Below, in pieces: positions 40,401-50,777 of a stretch of 64,000 bases of DNA. Within the stretch, counting starts at the first letter, position 1. Each line of letters begins with the position of its first letter. Under the pieces are notes generated by a model. The model had not been told where the DNA came from. It made no database searches and saw only the letters and a list, made by a program, of their open reading frames with translations. This DNA comes from a virus: positions 21,962-85,961 of IMG/VR virus record IMGVR_UViG_3300042883_000668; one strand, given 5' to 3'. The position numbers and the translations under genes are program-made.

Positions 40401-43400
40401 TGGAGTAAAGTAATTACCATGATCTTCAGATTCTTCAACATTTTCATAAACATCAGCAATAGCACCTGGCCCAGAAGGAGTAATTAAAGATTCTAACATA
40501 TTTACAGATCTTAAAATTTGCATATAGTTATCTAAAATCTTATTATCTCTAGCAGGTTTAATATTTTGATCAGCTACAGATAATTTAGCAAAATCTTCAG
40601 GGAATGGAATAATGTTATTGTCTAATAATACTTGAATTTTATCATTATAATCTAATGTATAATCAAATTCTTCAATTTCTTTATTAGCTTGTTTAACTAA
40701 ATCTCTAGCATTTTTATCATTTTTTAAAACATGATTAATTAATGCTTTATATCTATCTAATACATTTTGTTCAGAAGTACCATCAATGTATTTAAATATT
40801 TTAAACTTACCATCTTTAGACATTACAAAGTCTTTAACTATAAAGTAGATTTTGTCAAAGTCAAAGTCAGCTCCAAATTGTTGAGTTACTTCATAAGGTA
40901 ATAACATTGCACCTTTGTATTCTGCAGGTAAAAACCCTACAACTCTAATAACCATTGAAGAGTGAGCTCCCTCATAAGGTATACGATAAATTAACATTTG
41001 TTTTAATTCATCAGGAATATTATCTTTAAATGAACCATCTGGATTAATAAACTCTCTAGCATGTGCTGGTGCATAAGCTTCAATAAAATCAATAGAAGAT
41101 ACTTTACCTGTTTTAGGATCAACTTCTCCTTTTCTTACCCAATTTAAACTAGTTTGTAATTTACTTAATTCTGGAGAAGCTTCTACAGCTTCTTGAAATG
41201 CTTTAGCTGTTTTATAATCAGATTGCTTAGGAGCAATTTGTAGACCTACAGAAGATACTTGTACTGCAGCACCACCTTTAAATTCTTGTCTTACTACACG
41301 CTTACTAAATACTGAAGATATTAATTGAATAGTAGCTTTAGAGTTAATTAAATCTAAAGGATATGAGAATGTACCATCAGGTTTTTGTTCAAATACTGCT
41401 TCAATAATTGAAGTTGAATTTCTAGAAGTAATTGCATTTTGAATAAACTCATTAAACTCTTTATTGTTTCCTTCAAATGCACTAACTACTTTACCTAAAG
41501 CTTCTTCAATATTAGCTTTATCTAACATTGCTATTTCATCTTTAATTTGTCTACCAGTTTTATCACCATACATTAAATCTTTTCCATTAGCATCTTTTTC
41601 TTGAACCATTCCATACATTAACATCTTCATCTGTCTTAGTGAACTATTACTAGAATCTAACATGTGATCAGGATTTGCTACTTGCTCACCAAAGTTATTT
41701 AAATCTAATTCAACAATACTTGTTTCACCAATATTTTCAATCTTAACTCTGTTAGGTAACATTGCTTTCATTGATGATTCAAAAGCTATTACTTGAGGAT
41801 AGTTTTCATCAGCATCCATTAAAGCTTTATGTTCAGCTAATAAAGGATTATTAGCAACATATTTATTACTTAATGGGAATATACTACACTTAACTTGTAT
41901 AGGTACATATCTTTGGTATTCTTCATTCCATTGAACACCATAAAAGAATGGTTTTATAATATCTAAAATTCCTTGTTGAGATTTAGGTACATTATTTAAA
42001 GCATCTGCTAAATCAGCATTACTAAATCCTTCTGTTAATTCTTGAGAAGAAACACCAAATAATCTTTTTAATTCAGCATAAACACCTACTGATACAAATA
42101 ACTGAGCATCTGTAGCATTTAAAGGGTTAACTATTTTACCATCTTCCTCTCTTTGATTATAATGAGCTTCAGCTAATTCTTGTACTTTAGGTAAATTATT
42201 ATCTTTAGCAATGTCTGCTAAATCTTGAGTAGATCTAGTACTTTCTTTAACATCAGCAATAACATTAATTTTCATCTTACCACCTTTAAGGTATTTGTAA
42301 GAATCATCAATAGTTGTTGTATCAGCAAATTTAAGCATTGAAAATCCTTGGTAAAAACGCTTACCATTATCTTCAGCTCCTTTATAAAATGCTGGATCAC
42401 CATTAATTAATAATGATTGAGATACATTAAATAATGTAGAGTTTAAAGCCCATTCTCTAATAAGTTTTTCTACATTATCTGTAGATAATTTATCAGATAC
42501 TAATTTACCTTCTTTAATTTGTATAACATCACTTTCTAAAGCTAATGCAATATGTGATTGTTCAATACTTTCTAAGTTAACCATTATAGAAGTATTAATT
42601 TCTTCCATTAATTTTGCTATTTTTTCATCACTTACATTACTAAGCATTCCTCTTAAATATTCAGAAGGATTTATACCTTTAGCAATAGTTTGATCTAATG
42701 TAGTTTGTAAGAAAGCATCTAATTTAGCTTTTAACTTAGGTGTAATAGCATTAGGTAAATTAAATTGTAAACCTAATTTTTTACCTAAATGAACATTGTT
42801 AATTAATTTATCTGTAGGTAATGTTTTAATATCAATCATTACCTGTCTAATTCTAGCTAACTCATTAAAGAATAGTTGTTGAAATTCTTTAACAATTTGA
42901 GAATCAGCAGGTATTTTATTATCAATTTTATTTACAGATATTTTTATACCAGTAAATCCAAATGATAATCCTTTTTCTGCAGGAATAATAGGAGCATATA
43001 CCCCTACTTCTAGTTCTAATTTATTATCTTTAGCTGTAGGATTATCATACATATTAATAATCATTGCTAAATAATCATCTGCATGTATTTGATTAAACTT
43101 CTTACCTGTAATATTATCTCCTTGCATTTTTAATCCATCTAATGCAAACATTTCTAACTTACCTTTATTATTTAAAATAATGTTATTAAAGTTCATTGGA
43201 TCTCTTTGTAGTTCTTTAACTAAATTATCACTAGCTATTTCTTTAGAGTTTAAAGCTTTAACTAACTTAGAAGCAAAAGATTGATGTTGTACAGCATATA
43301 CTACAGAGTTTTCAACATTATTAAATGATGAAGTAAATAATTCTGTTTGAGCATTAATTTCTAATTTAATTAAATTATTTAATACATTTCTAGCTGGTGT

Positions 43401-46400
43401 AAATTTATTTTTAACATACATTAAGTCACCATAATTTAACAAATCTCTTGTTAAATTTTTTAAATTTTCTTCTTTTAATGATGCATATAATTCAATAGAA
43501 TCAAATGATAAACCTATACCTAATTTTTGTGCTAATTCATATACTTCATCAATAGTTAATTTAGGAACTAATATTGTACCACTTTTTGTTTTTTCACCTT
43601 TAGACCAATAACTATCTAATAAAGCACTTACTTTATTTTTACTTACTTGATATACAGCTAAATCTTCATTAAAAGTTCTAATATCACTAGTAGCAAGATT
43701 AGTAGGATCTGTAATATTATCAGCAGTCCATTTTGTTTTAAGATTTAATGCAACATCTTTTCTATTAGGATCTAACATTTTAAATATATAACCTAATTTA
43801 CTTTTTGCATAAGTAACTAATTTATAATTTAAAACTTGTTTATTAAAGTTTGAAGCAAATTGTTGTTTAAAGTTTTTAGCTATTTGAGGATTAGTTATTT
43901 TTTCAATAGCTTCAATTATTTGTTTCATTTCAGTACTATATGGAGCAAGTTCTTTCATTATTTTCATTTGTTCTACAAATGAAGTAGTACCTACTAATGA
44001 AGTTTCTAACTTATAATATAGTTTTTCATATGAATGATATATTGTAAATCCATAAGAATCTATTTGAACAACACCTTGTTTACTAATTACTGGAATATTA
44101 GATAAAAATAATTTAATATCTTGAGTTGCAGATCTAATACCTGAGATTGTAGTTTGCTCTTGGAACCCTTTAGATTCATTACCCTGCATATTATCAATAT
44201 TTTCAGAATCTTTAGTTACATCTTCAGATCCTTCTGTTTCTGCAGTATCTACAAAATCTCCATCAAGGTTAAGTTTTCTAGTCAATTTAATTAATTTTTT
44301 AGCATTTAAAAGCATTCCTTCAAACTTTAAATCTACACCATAAGCAATTTTTAATAATGGACCATTAAGTTCATCATCAGATTTAGCATCTTCAGTTTCC
44401 CAAACAAGTTTATATTGTGCTCTAATTTTAGAAGCAATTTCATTAACTTTTTTCTTTTTAATCTCAGACATAGGTGTACCTTTAGCTAATTCTTTAGAAA
44501 TACCATCTAATAACTGATTAGCAATAGAGTTTGTTCTTTCTAACTCTACAGATAAAGGAATATTTAAATTGTCTGTATTTAAATATCTACTATAAGCTCC
44601 ACCAAAATCTTCTAAGTTAATAGCTTTATTTGCTAACTTAGCATCAATACTACGTTTAGCAAATTTACCTTTAGTTACTTCTTCAAATAATTTAGTAATT
44701 TGATCTTTGTTAGCATTTTTAAATACTCCAAATAAATCTACAATCTTATTAAAGAAATTAATTATTTTTTGACCTAATGAAGGATTAAATACTCCATCAG
44801 CATGTTTACCAAAATCATCAGCTAATCTTTCTTCATAATGTAATTGTGTAAGAATTTCATCAGATAAATTAGCATTGCCTTTACCTTTTCTTAAAAATTG
44901 TAATCTTGCAGCATTAGGTTTATCATACTTTTTAATAGCTTCATTTAATATTGCTCTACGTTCTTCATCAGATAACATATTTCTAAATACACCATGAAAT
45001 GCTTCATGGAATAAAGTTCTATTAGTTGCACCGTTAAATAAGTAAATTAACATGTTGTGAAACATACCATAAGTATCTTTCATATTTTTACCAACTTCTT
45101 CTGCTAACTTAGCATTAGCTATACTAAGACCTGGTAATATTTTATTTAATGCTTTTAAAGAAGCTTGATTAACAGCTTCACCACCTAATTGAGTTTTACT
45201 TTCAGCAAAGTCATCTCCTGTAACATCAATTTTATTAATATCTCTTTTAGGTTTTGCAGGAGTTATTATTTCTTGTTTAGTAGTTTCAGCAGGTTTAACT
45301 TTTAAAGCAGTTAGTTCTGCATCATATTTAGCATTGATTATATTATCAATACCTAAAAAATCTTTACCAAAATCTTTTTCAGCTTCTTTTTTACTTTCAT
45401 TTATTATATCTAAAGCTCTGGCATAAAGTTTTTTCCATTCTTCTAAAGTTAATCCTTTAGTTGTTCCTTCTTTTATTTTATCAGATAGTTTTGAAAACTC
45501 TTGAGCATCTTTATTTAAAATAGGAACTCCTGCATTTTTTTTACCAAACCAAGAATCTGCACCATGTTCTGAATATTTTTTATCAGTAACTCTTTCATCT
45601 CCTACTTTTTCTCCAAGCCATCCATGTTTAGTTTTTGCCACATCAAATCTTAAACCCATACCTTTTGAAAAGGTAATATCACTACCAGAACCTGAATAAA
45701 TAGATTCATTTTTATCTACAATATTAAAAGTTTGTGTAGATTTATTTTCTTCTAATATATCTCCTAAATTATTTTTTATTAAATTAGATATTTTTAAAGC
45801 ATCTTCACTACTTCCAATATAAATAGTTGCTCCATCATTTGCCATACTATTAAAATATGTTCCACCATCATTGTGAGCTTTAAAATATAAGTTATTATCA
45901 TATAAAAACTTAGCAACTTTAACTACTTCTCCTTTTTTAAATTGAATATGAAGTTTCCATCCTTTAGAAGAATTATCAGCATACTTTTTGTTTTTTGAAG
46001 TTTTAGGTGATTGATATAATCCATTTTTTCCATTTTTAAATATTTCATCTATTTTAGCATACTCTTCTTTTTGAGTTTCTAAATCTGTAGTATCAGCTTT
46101 AGCATCTGTAGAAGAAGTTATTTCTGAAAAATATTTACCAGTAGAAATAACTTTATTTTGATCTAGAGCTGCTATTGTTTTATCAATACTAGATTTCCAA
46201 GATTCTAATTTTGTAACATCATCACCTCTTTCTGTAGTTCTTTTTATAAATGTTTCTTTATCTAAAGTAATTATCTTATCAAAGTCTTTAGCATTTTCTC
46301 TTAAAAACATCATATCAGAAACTACAAGCATTTTACCAGTTTTCTTAGCTTCAGCAACAGCTTCTTTCCATACTTGTCTCATAGCTGTCTCAAATGCAGT

Positions 46401-49400
46401 TTCATTTAGGTCATTTCTCCATTCATTTAAACCTTTACTGTTTTGTTTATCTTTAGGTAATCCAAGTAGTTTTGCAACCTTAGGTTTAAAGTCAGTATCA
46501 AAATCTAATACTTTATTTGGATTCTGTTCTCTAAAAGTAGTTTTTCCTAATCCTGGATGCCCCCAAATAATTTTATCTGTAGAAGAAAGTTTTACATCAG
46601 CTTTAGCATCTGTAGTAGGTTTAACTTCTGATACATCAGTAATTAATTTATTATACTTATCATAAATAGGTTTATATATAGCGTATAAAGCATCAGGCAT
46701 ATCACCTTGATTTTCACCGTATGTATCTTTAAATTTAGCTAAATTTATTTTAGCTTTAACAAGATCTGCTTGCTCATCTGCTCTAAGTTTAGCAATCTGT
46801 TTTTCATCTGTAAAAGTTGTAGTTGTCACAACAGGAGAAATATTAGTTGCTGTAGTTGCACTAATAGGTTCTACTTTAATTTCAGGTTTAACATATCCTT
46901 CAGGATTATTAACTTCAATATAAGGTTGTACATAATATTGTCCTGTAGAATCAGTGTATGCGTTAGTTACTAATACATCATTATTTATTAATTTAGAATC
47001 TTCTTCAGATTTACCTAATTCATTAGCTGATAAATTATGTCTAACTTCACTTATTGCTTTTCTAAGTTCATCAATTTTATTACCAGTTAATATATCATTA
47101 AATGTTAATTTAACTACTCCAACTTTTACTGTACCATTTTCTACATGATCTTTATCTTCATAAATTCTTAATGCTTGAAGATTAGTTTTGTAGTTAGTAG
47201 TGTTAGTTGCAAAAATATATTTATTTAATTGTTGTAATGCTTTATTATAATCAATAGTTTTACCATCAACAATAGCACCTTTTAATATTGAAATAATGTT
47301 ATCAATAACTTCTTTAGAATTACTAACTTCACCAATTAACTTAGTATAAACTGGAATAACAAACCAAGTACCATTAGCAGTTTTAACAGCTTGATAAACT
47401 CTACCTTCAGAAAATGAAATATTTTTAAATTGTTCAGCAACTTTAGATTGAGCTTCAGTTAAATTTTTACTAGTTAATCCTACACCATCATCATATAAAA
47501 ATAAAGGTCTACCTTCAATCATATCTTCTGTTCTTTGAGAAACAGGTTGATCTAAAATTGGTAAGTTACCTGCCATTTTAGTTAATAATTTACCATGTCC
47601 TTTAACTAAAATTGTAGTTTTAAGAGTACCTGATGGCTTAGATAAAACATATTCTCTAATAGCCATTAATTCTTTATAGGCAACAATAACATCTAGACCT
47701 GCTTTAGGTCCTGGTTCATTAGTACCTAATCCTAAGAAACCTACAATTTTTCCATTAGCATCAACTAAAGCAATATCTTTACCATTGTGTACATAAGCTA
47801 CTTCAGATCCTTCTATAGCTACTGTTGGACTATTAACATCAATAGATACTTGTATATTAGATTCATCAATAGATACTTCTGCACTAGAAGCTTCCATTAC
47901 ATAACCTAATAATTCTTTTTTAGTATGTCTTGCCCATTTTTTAGTTCCTGATACAAAATCATAAAACTTCATCATTAAAGCATTTGGTTTTTTACTAACA
48001 AATTCTTTATTAGAAGTTTCATTATTTGTATTATTAGATTCTAATACTTCATCAGTATTTAAATTATCATCAAATGAATTAGTAATACCATTAGATAATT
48101 TTTCAATAACTTCATTTTCAGTAACTTCTGTTTTTGTAAAAGTAGCTCTTTTTTTAGCAATAGTATCTAATAACTCAGGAGTCATTTGAGTATCAACATC
48201 AGCATCAATTTGATCTATAATCTTTTTTAATTCATCACCATTTGCAGCATTATTAATAATGTTATTCCAATCAGTTTTAGAAACAGCTTTAGTAGCTTGT
48301 ATAGCTTCCCAATCACTAACAATAGCATCTTCATCAGCTTGTGTAATTTGTCCTGAAGATTTACCTTGTTGAAGAATATTATCAAGTTCTTTTCTATCAG
48401 TTATATCTTTATACCATCTAGTATCTTCTGCTGGAGCATTTTCTTCATCTTCAAATTCTGAAAAATCAGTAACTTTAGTTTCATCAGTATGTGCTTTCTT
48501 AGCTTCTGCAGCATCAGCATTTTCTCTAATAGTATTTTTATTTTTATTATATTTAGAATACCATTCTTGTAAAGATTTATCATCTTTAATTTTTAATAAC
48601 TCTTTATAATTATCAGTTTGTTCTTGTAATAAAGATTCTTTAGCAATAATTTGTTTATTTAAATCTTGTTCAGCAATAGTTAAAGGTTCAATTTTAATAT
48701 CAACTCCTGCTTCTTTTAATTTAGTTTCTTCAGCTTTTTTAATTTCTTCAAGTTGTTTTAATTTTTCTTCATTAGCTTTAAGTCTAAAAGGAATATTAAA
48801 ACTTTCTTTTGTTCCCATTGGATCAAAAGCTTTTAATTTTTCAACTACATCTTTTTGTTTTTCAATTAAGTCATTAATGTTATTGTAGTTTTTTAATTTA
48901 GGATCATTAATAACATTTTGAACATTATTTCTTTTAACTGTTAAATCAGTTAAATCTTTTTGTTCTCTAGCTAACTGTAAAGAGGTATGAAATAAATTAT
49001 CTTTAACTGCTTTTTTAGCTACTTTTTGTTCAGCAGAATCAAACATTAAAAATGCACCTTTTTTCTCAACTTGATTTACTTGAGATTCAACAGTTTGATA
49101 AGTATCAAATGCTTTTTGAACTTTATCTACTTCTTCTTTAGCTTGTTCTTTAGTAAGAATTTCAGTACCATCTTCATTCTTTTTACCTATTAAGTTTTTA
49201 ACACCTTCAAGTAAATGATGAGTAGTTCCATTTTCAAAATGCTTTTGTAATATCTGATCTTTTAATTTAAAATAATTAGCATCAACATTAAATACTCCAT
49301 CATCTTGTAATTCTTTATTTACTTTTCTATAAGTATTTAAATCTTTAGCTACTTTAGTTGTTGTTTGAATACCACCCATTAATGCAGCTAACATTCCACC

Positions 49401-50717
49401 AGATTCTTCTGCTGTTTGAAATTGTTTATCATCAGCATATCTACCAGAACCTCTAACTTCACCAATAGGACTAAAGTTCATTGAAGATAATACATCTTTA
49501 CTATCTGTTAATAAATTTTTAACAAAACCTTTATCTTCATATTCTCCTGAATTTAATGCAAAATCTTCTTGACGTTTACCAAAAGCATATTGTGCACCTT
49601 CTTCAAATTTTTCAGATTCATATACTGCTCCAAACTTAGCAGCTTTAGTTCCAAGTCTAGTATATTTATTATAATCAATTGCTTTATTTACAGCTTTAGA
49701 AAGTTTATTAGCACCAAACAAATTAAGTTTTGGAGAAAATAATAAAGCTTCTCCAACGTCAGTAGTAGCTAACATCATATTTTTATAATATAATTCTTCT
49801 CTACCTTTATTTGCTTGAATAATAATATCATCCATAGCATCTTGAGGAATTTGATCTTTAGTTATTTCTTGACCTGTTTGATTATAAACATTATCAATAT
49901 ACTCTTGAGACAAAGCATCTTCATTTGCAGTAATTTGTCCACCAACTTCACTTTTACTTTCTAAATGTCTACCTAAAGCAATACCACCTATAGCACCAGT
50001 TACAGCAAATACTCCTCCCATCCAATTACTTTTAGAACCTTTAACTCCAGCTTTAGCTAAAGCAGCAGTAGCGGCAGTTGCTCCTGCTTTAGTAGCAAAA
50101 GTAGCTAATAAATTAGGAACAATTAAACTCATACTACTACCAAGCATACTAGGCATAGTATATTCTAGTTTATCAAAAAATCCTGCTTCAGAACCTTGAC
50201 CTTGTACTAATGCTTCATTTAATTTATATTTTTTACTAACATATTCATTATCAATTTCTTTTTGATTAGCTATTTTATCTTCAGTAGCAGATTCAATTTC
50301 TTTAATTTGATTATCATTATCTCTTAATAATTCATTTCTAGCAGGATCATTAGGATTTAATGTTTGTAATAATTTATTATTATTAGCAATTTTTAATTTA
50401 GCTGCAGATATATCATATTCATTTGCTGACTTTTGAGTTTCATCAATACCTTGTCTAAAATTATTTACAGCATCTGTAAATTCTAATTGATATTTAGTTT
50501 CATATTTAGAAGGATCTAAAGTAAATTCTTCATTATTATTTAAATAAACAGGAGCATCCTGCATTGCAAGATTTACATCTTGTTTAGTTAAAGGTTTTTT
50601 ACCATAATTATTAAAAAAATCTACAGTACTTACTGGTTCATTATTTTTAGGTACATCTGTTTTAGGTTGTGTACTATAATTATTAAAAAAATCTACTGCA
50701 TTTTCTGGTTCTGGCAT
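37494..50717 (-). CDS. Giant virion RNA polymerase polyprotein
   Basis: About 4407 residues. N-terminus: a duplicated VDFFNNY segment, then helical parts and a hydrophobic region near 195-250 typical of ejected proteins; coiled coils near 480-770. A P-loop kinase-like unit has GHPGLGKTT near 1387. HEAFH near 1902 is a HExxH zincin motif. The RNA polymerase part includes RIPYEGAHSSM and QFGADFDFDK near 3283; DFDFD is the metal-binding aspartate motif of two-barrel RNA polymerases such as those of crAss-like phages. The enzyme would enter the cell with DNA and transcribe early genes. Cleavage into smaller proteins is possible but not visible. Confidence 0.85.
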   Translation of the reverse strand: MPEPENAVDFFNNYSTQPKTDVPKNNEPVSTVDFFNNYGKKPLTKQDVNLAMQDAPVYLNNNEEFTLDPSKYETKYQLEFTDAVNNFRQGIDETQKSANEYDISAAKLKIANNNKLLQTLNPNDPARNELLRDNDNQIKEIESATEDKIANQKEIDNEYVSKKYKLNEALVQGQGSEAGFFDKLEYTMPSMLGSSMSLIVPNLLATFATKAGATAATAALAKAGVKGSKSNWMGGVFAVTGAIGGIALGRHLESKSEVGGQITANEDALSQEYIDNVYNQTGQEITKDQIPQDAMDDIIIQANKGREELYYKNMMLATTDVGEALLFSPKLNLFGANKLSKAVNKAIDYNKYTRLGTKAAKFGAVYESEKFEEGAQYAFGKRQEDFALNSGEYEDKGFVKNLLTDSKDVLSSMNFSPIGEVRGSGRYADDKQFQTAEESGGMLAALMGGIQTTTKVAKDLNTYRKVNKELQDDGVFNVDANYFKLKDQILQKHFENGTTHHLLEGVKNLIGKKNEDGTEILTKEQAKEEVDKVQKAFDTYQTVESQVNQVEKKGAFLMFDSAEQKVAKKAVKDNLFHTSLQLAREQKDLTDLTVKRNNVQNVINDPKLKNYNNINDLIEKQKDVVEKLKAFDPMGTKESFNIPFRLKANEEKLKQLEEIKKAEETKLKEAGVDIKIEPLTIAEQDLNKQIIAKESLLQEQTDNYKELLKIKDDKSLQEWYSKYNKNKNTIRENADAAEAKKAHTDETKVTDFSEFEDEENAPAEDTRWYKDITDRKELDNILQQGKSSGQITQADEDAIVSDWEAIQATKAVSKTDWNNIINNAANGDELKKIIDQIDADVDTQMTPELLDTIAKKRATFTKTEVTENEVIEKLSNGITNSFDDNLNTDEVLESNNTNNETSNKEFVSKKPNALMMKFYDFVSGTKKWARHTKKELLGYVMEASSAEVSIDESNIQVSIDVNSPTVAIEGSEVAYVHNGKDIALVDANGKIVGFLGLGTNEPGPKAGLDVIVAYKELMAIREYVLSKPSGTLKTTILVKGHGKLLTKMAGNLPILDQPVSQRTEDMIEGRPLFLYDDGVGLTSKNLTEAQSKVAEQFKNISFSEGRVYQAVKTANGTWFVIPVYTKLIGEVSNSKEVIDNIISILKGAIVDGKTIDYNKALQQLNKYIFATNTTNYKTNLQALRIYEDKDHVENGTVKVGVVKLTFNDILTGNKIDELRKAISEVRHNLSANELGKSEEDSKLINNDVLVTNAYTDSTGQYYVQPYIEVNNPEGYVKPEIKVEPISATTATNISPVVTTTTFTDEKQIAKLRADEQADLVKAKINLAKFKDTYGENQGDMPDALYAIYKPIYDKYNKLITDVSEVKPTTDAKADVKLSSTDKIIWGHPGLGKTTFREQNPNKVLDFDTDFKPKVAKLLGLPKDKQNSKGLNEWRNDLNETAFETAMRQVWKEAVAEAKKTGKMLVVSDMMFLRENAKDFDKIITLDKETFIKRTTERGDDVTKLESWKSSIDKTIAALDQNKVISTGKYFSEITSSTDAKADTTDLETQKEEYAKIDEIFKNGKNGLYQSPKTSKNKKYADNSSKGWKLHIQFKKGEVVKVAKFLYDNNLYFKAHNDGGTYFNSMANDGATIYIGSSEDALKISNLIKNNLGDILEENKSTQTFNIVDKNESIYSGSGSDITFSKGMGLRFDVAKTKHGWLGEKVGDERVTDKKYSEHGADSWFGKKNAGVPILNKDAQEFSKLSDKIKEGTTKGLTLEEWKKLYARALDIINESKKEAEKDFGKDFLGIDNIINAKYDAELTALKVKPAETTKQEIITPAKPKRDINKIDVTGDDFAESKTQLGGEAVNQASLKALNKILPGLSIANAKLAEEVGKNMKDTYGMFHNMLIYLFNGATNRTLFHEAFHGVFRNMLSDEERRAILNEAIKKYDKPNAARLQFLRKGKGNANLSDEILTQLHYEERLADDFGKHADGVFNPSLGQKIINFFNKIVDLFGVFKNANKDQITKLFEEVTKGKFAKRSIDAKLANKAINLEDFGGAYSRYLNTDNLNIPLSVELERTNSIANQLLDGISKELAKGTPMSEIKKKKVNEIASKIRAQYKLVWETEDAKSDDELNGPLLKIAYGVDLKFEGMLLNAKKLIKLTRKLNLDGDFVDTAETEGSEDVTKDSENIDNMQGNESKGFQEQTTISGIRSATQDIKLFLSNIPVISKQGVVQIDSYGFTIYHSYEKLYYKLETSLVGTTSFVEQMKIMKELAPYSTEMKQIIEAIEKITNPQIAKNFKQQFASNFNKQVLNYKLVTYAKSKLGYIFKMLDPNRKDVALNLKTKWTADNITDPTNLATSDIRTFNEDLAVYQVSKNKVSALLDSYWSKGEKTKSGTILVPKLTIDEVYELAQKLGIGLSFDSIELYASLKEENLKNLTRDLLNYGDLMYVKNKFTPARNVLNNLIKLEINAQTELFTSSFNNVENSVVYAVQHQSFASKLVKALNSKEIASDNLVKELQRDPMNFNNIILNNKGKLEMFALDGLKMQGDNITGKKFNQIHADDYLAMIINMYDNPTAKDNKLELEVGVYAPIIPAEKGLSFGFTGIKISVNKIDNKIPADSQIVKEFQQLFFNELARIRQVMIDIKTLPTDKLINNVHLGKKLGLQFNLPNAITPKLKAKLDAFLQTTLDQTIAKGINPSEYLRGMLSNVSDEKIAKLMEEINTSIMVNLESIEQSHIALALESDVIQIKEGKLVSDKLSTDNVEKLIREWALNSTLFNVSQSLLINGDPAFYKGAEDNGKRFYQGFSMLKFADTTTIDDSYKYLKGGKMKINVIADVKESTRSTQDLADIAKDNNLPKVQELAEAHYNQREEDGKIVNPLNATDAQLFVSVGVYAELKRLFGVSSQELTEGFSNADLADALNNVPKSQQGILDIIKPFFYGVQWNEEYQRYVPIQVKCSIFPLSNKYVANNPLLAEHKALMDADENYPQVIAFESSMKAMLPNRVKIENIGETSIVELDLNNFGEQVANPDHMLDSSNSSLRQMKMLMYGMVQEKDANGKDLMYGDKTGRQIKDEIAMLDKANIEEALGKVVSAFEGNNKEFNEFIQNAITSRNSTSIIEAVFEQKPDGTFSYPLDLINSKATIQLISSVFSKRVVRQEFKGGAAVQVSSVGLQIAPKQSDYKTAKAFQEAVEASPELSKLQTSLNWVRKGEVDPKTGKVSSIDFIEAYAPAHAREFINPDGSFKDNIPDELKQMLIYRIPYEGAHSSMVIRVVGFLPAEYKGAMLLPYEVTQQFGADFDFDKIYFIVKDFVMSKDGKFKIFKYIDGTSEQNVLDRYKALINHVLKNDKNARDLVKQANKEIEEFDYTLDYNDKIQVLLDNNIIPFPEDFAKLSVADQNIKPARDNKILDNYMQILRSVNMLESLITPSGPGAIADVYENVEESEDHGNYFTPGHQVYLKDLFHKISMLKGVSALQVTGHAWATEGNLEIKPITIKENGESIVIERGVKVFSKNEEGKNETQIKKNLSKVISDSGNKIVEELSSMMAVILDAVKSPNQLPSIGISMKTLPIWSYLVRLGFGSRTASQFTSQQAIKDLSAALENNDKQLKSKDFVKQDVNTVRAEYIQKYQEAYDALYAENKFNEGNSINSRKIVEYLEKNDSEKIGKYNTLSLKDLEKYSTLNPEELAKKKLKQPYKSLSQQNEELTGTDKLNYLKSQIVALNVFKDSEDVIKELGELNQLFSINKETGPNFEDVNSKKASKESLIKDDTAISGIGQLLNSDAIKPYIDTIDAQFEIMAKHYNFASPFFNNIKDELAKMQYGNRSNLTRIPAEDREVINGFIQMFLDAEETFDNIYTDENRIPEEDFINDLKVLLSKKISTSYKYKIFGDKVLTAKAQEQLKSTALLQSLEVVSIKNSNQNYVALKGNRYELAQKEMMIDELVRLYNSKYKEFAVRLIEQAFKDTGFFSGLHAYSGLIHPSILQDMGLIEARAKIREMVKSESTNKGRMARIIDQLVRNNAKKFTRVYDNNQKLFTEIEEGKTIIVDMNSKDSRLKTELNRPGEDNKHPMYIRYTLNDTFTPIYKLDVEATEESGQITYRQVSYLGSPAKKIEINPNSDEVKTKFPNNEYEKFVDKDKTKTTNGRSEADLAAEFLSDDELTSVPETSEVETNSDSENITDGQAEIKPEGSILSAQDLADEWGDEEFEEETTESTTSVESKELTQEEADWLANNIKLITRTYKVFSIHDAIDTELKNPIIIGETKVTNIDPDVSEKPYIIFERSSGRWMVKIEEKKGNLFTRLYKWADYNKKGEFSFYVSEDSSANDKANIEKAGLNPLIQQLYTDTNIKDPGTRLGQFEAANALQQKYNIKRTFKDIINELKNNISPSQEKSVSSTIINPEITQNKPDGLPGIDRSPESCS

Positions 50718-50740
50718 AGTGTTTAGTTTTATTTGTATTA

Positions 50741-50748
50741 CAAATATA
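50741..50748 (-). promoter_or_regulatory. Promoter element upstream of the RNA polymerase gene
   Basis: TATATTTG on the minus strand, 23 nt upstream of the ATG at 50717, matching the Bacteroidetes -7 consensus TAnnTTTG. It lies in the 60-nt gap after the 590-residue ORF and could start a separate transcript for the giant gene. Confidence 0.5.
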
Positions 50749-50777
50749 ATGTATTATTTTTAAAATATGAAATTTAA

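Noticed and set aside
46770-47148. Plus-strand ORFs inside the giant gene
   Set aside because: They are antisense to the RNA polymerase polyprotein, have shadow-like composition and no start context.
11532-50717. Stop-codon reassignment with suppressor tRNA, as in some crAss-like phages
   Set aside because: All large genes are open in the standard code, TAG, TAA and TGA all end genes here, and neither tRNA-like sequence has a clear stop anticodon.
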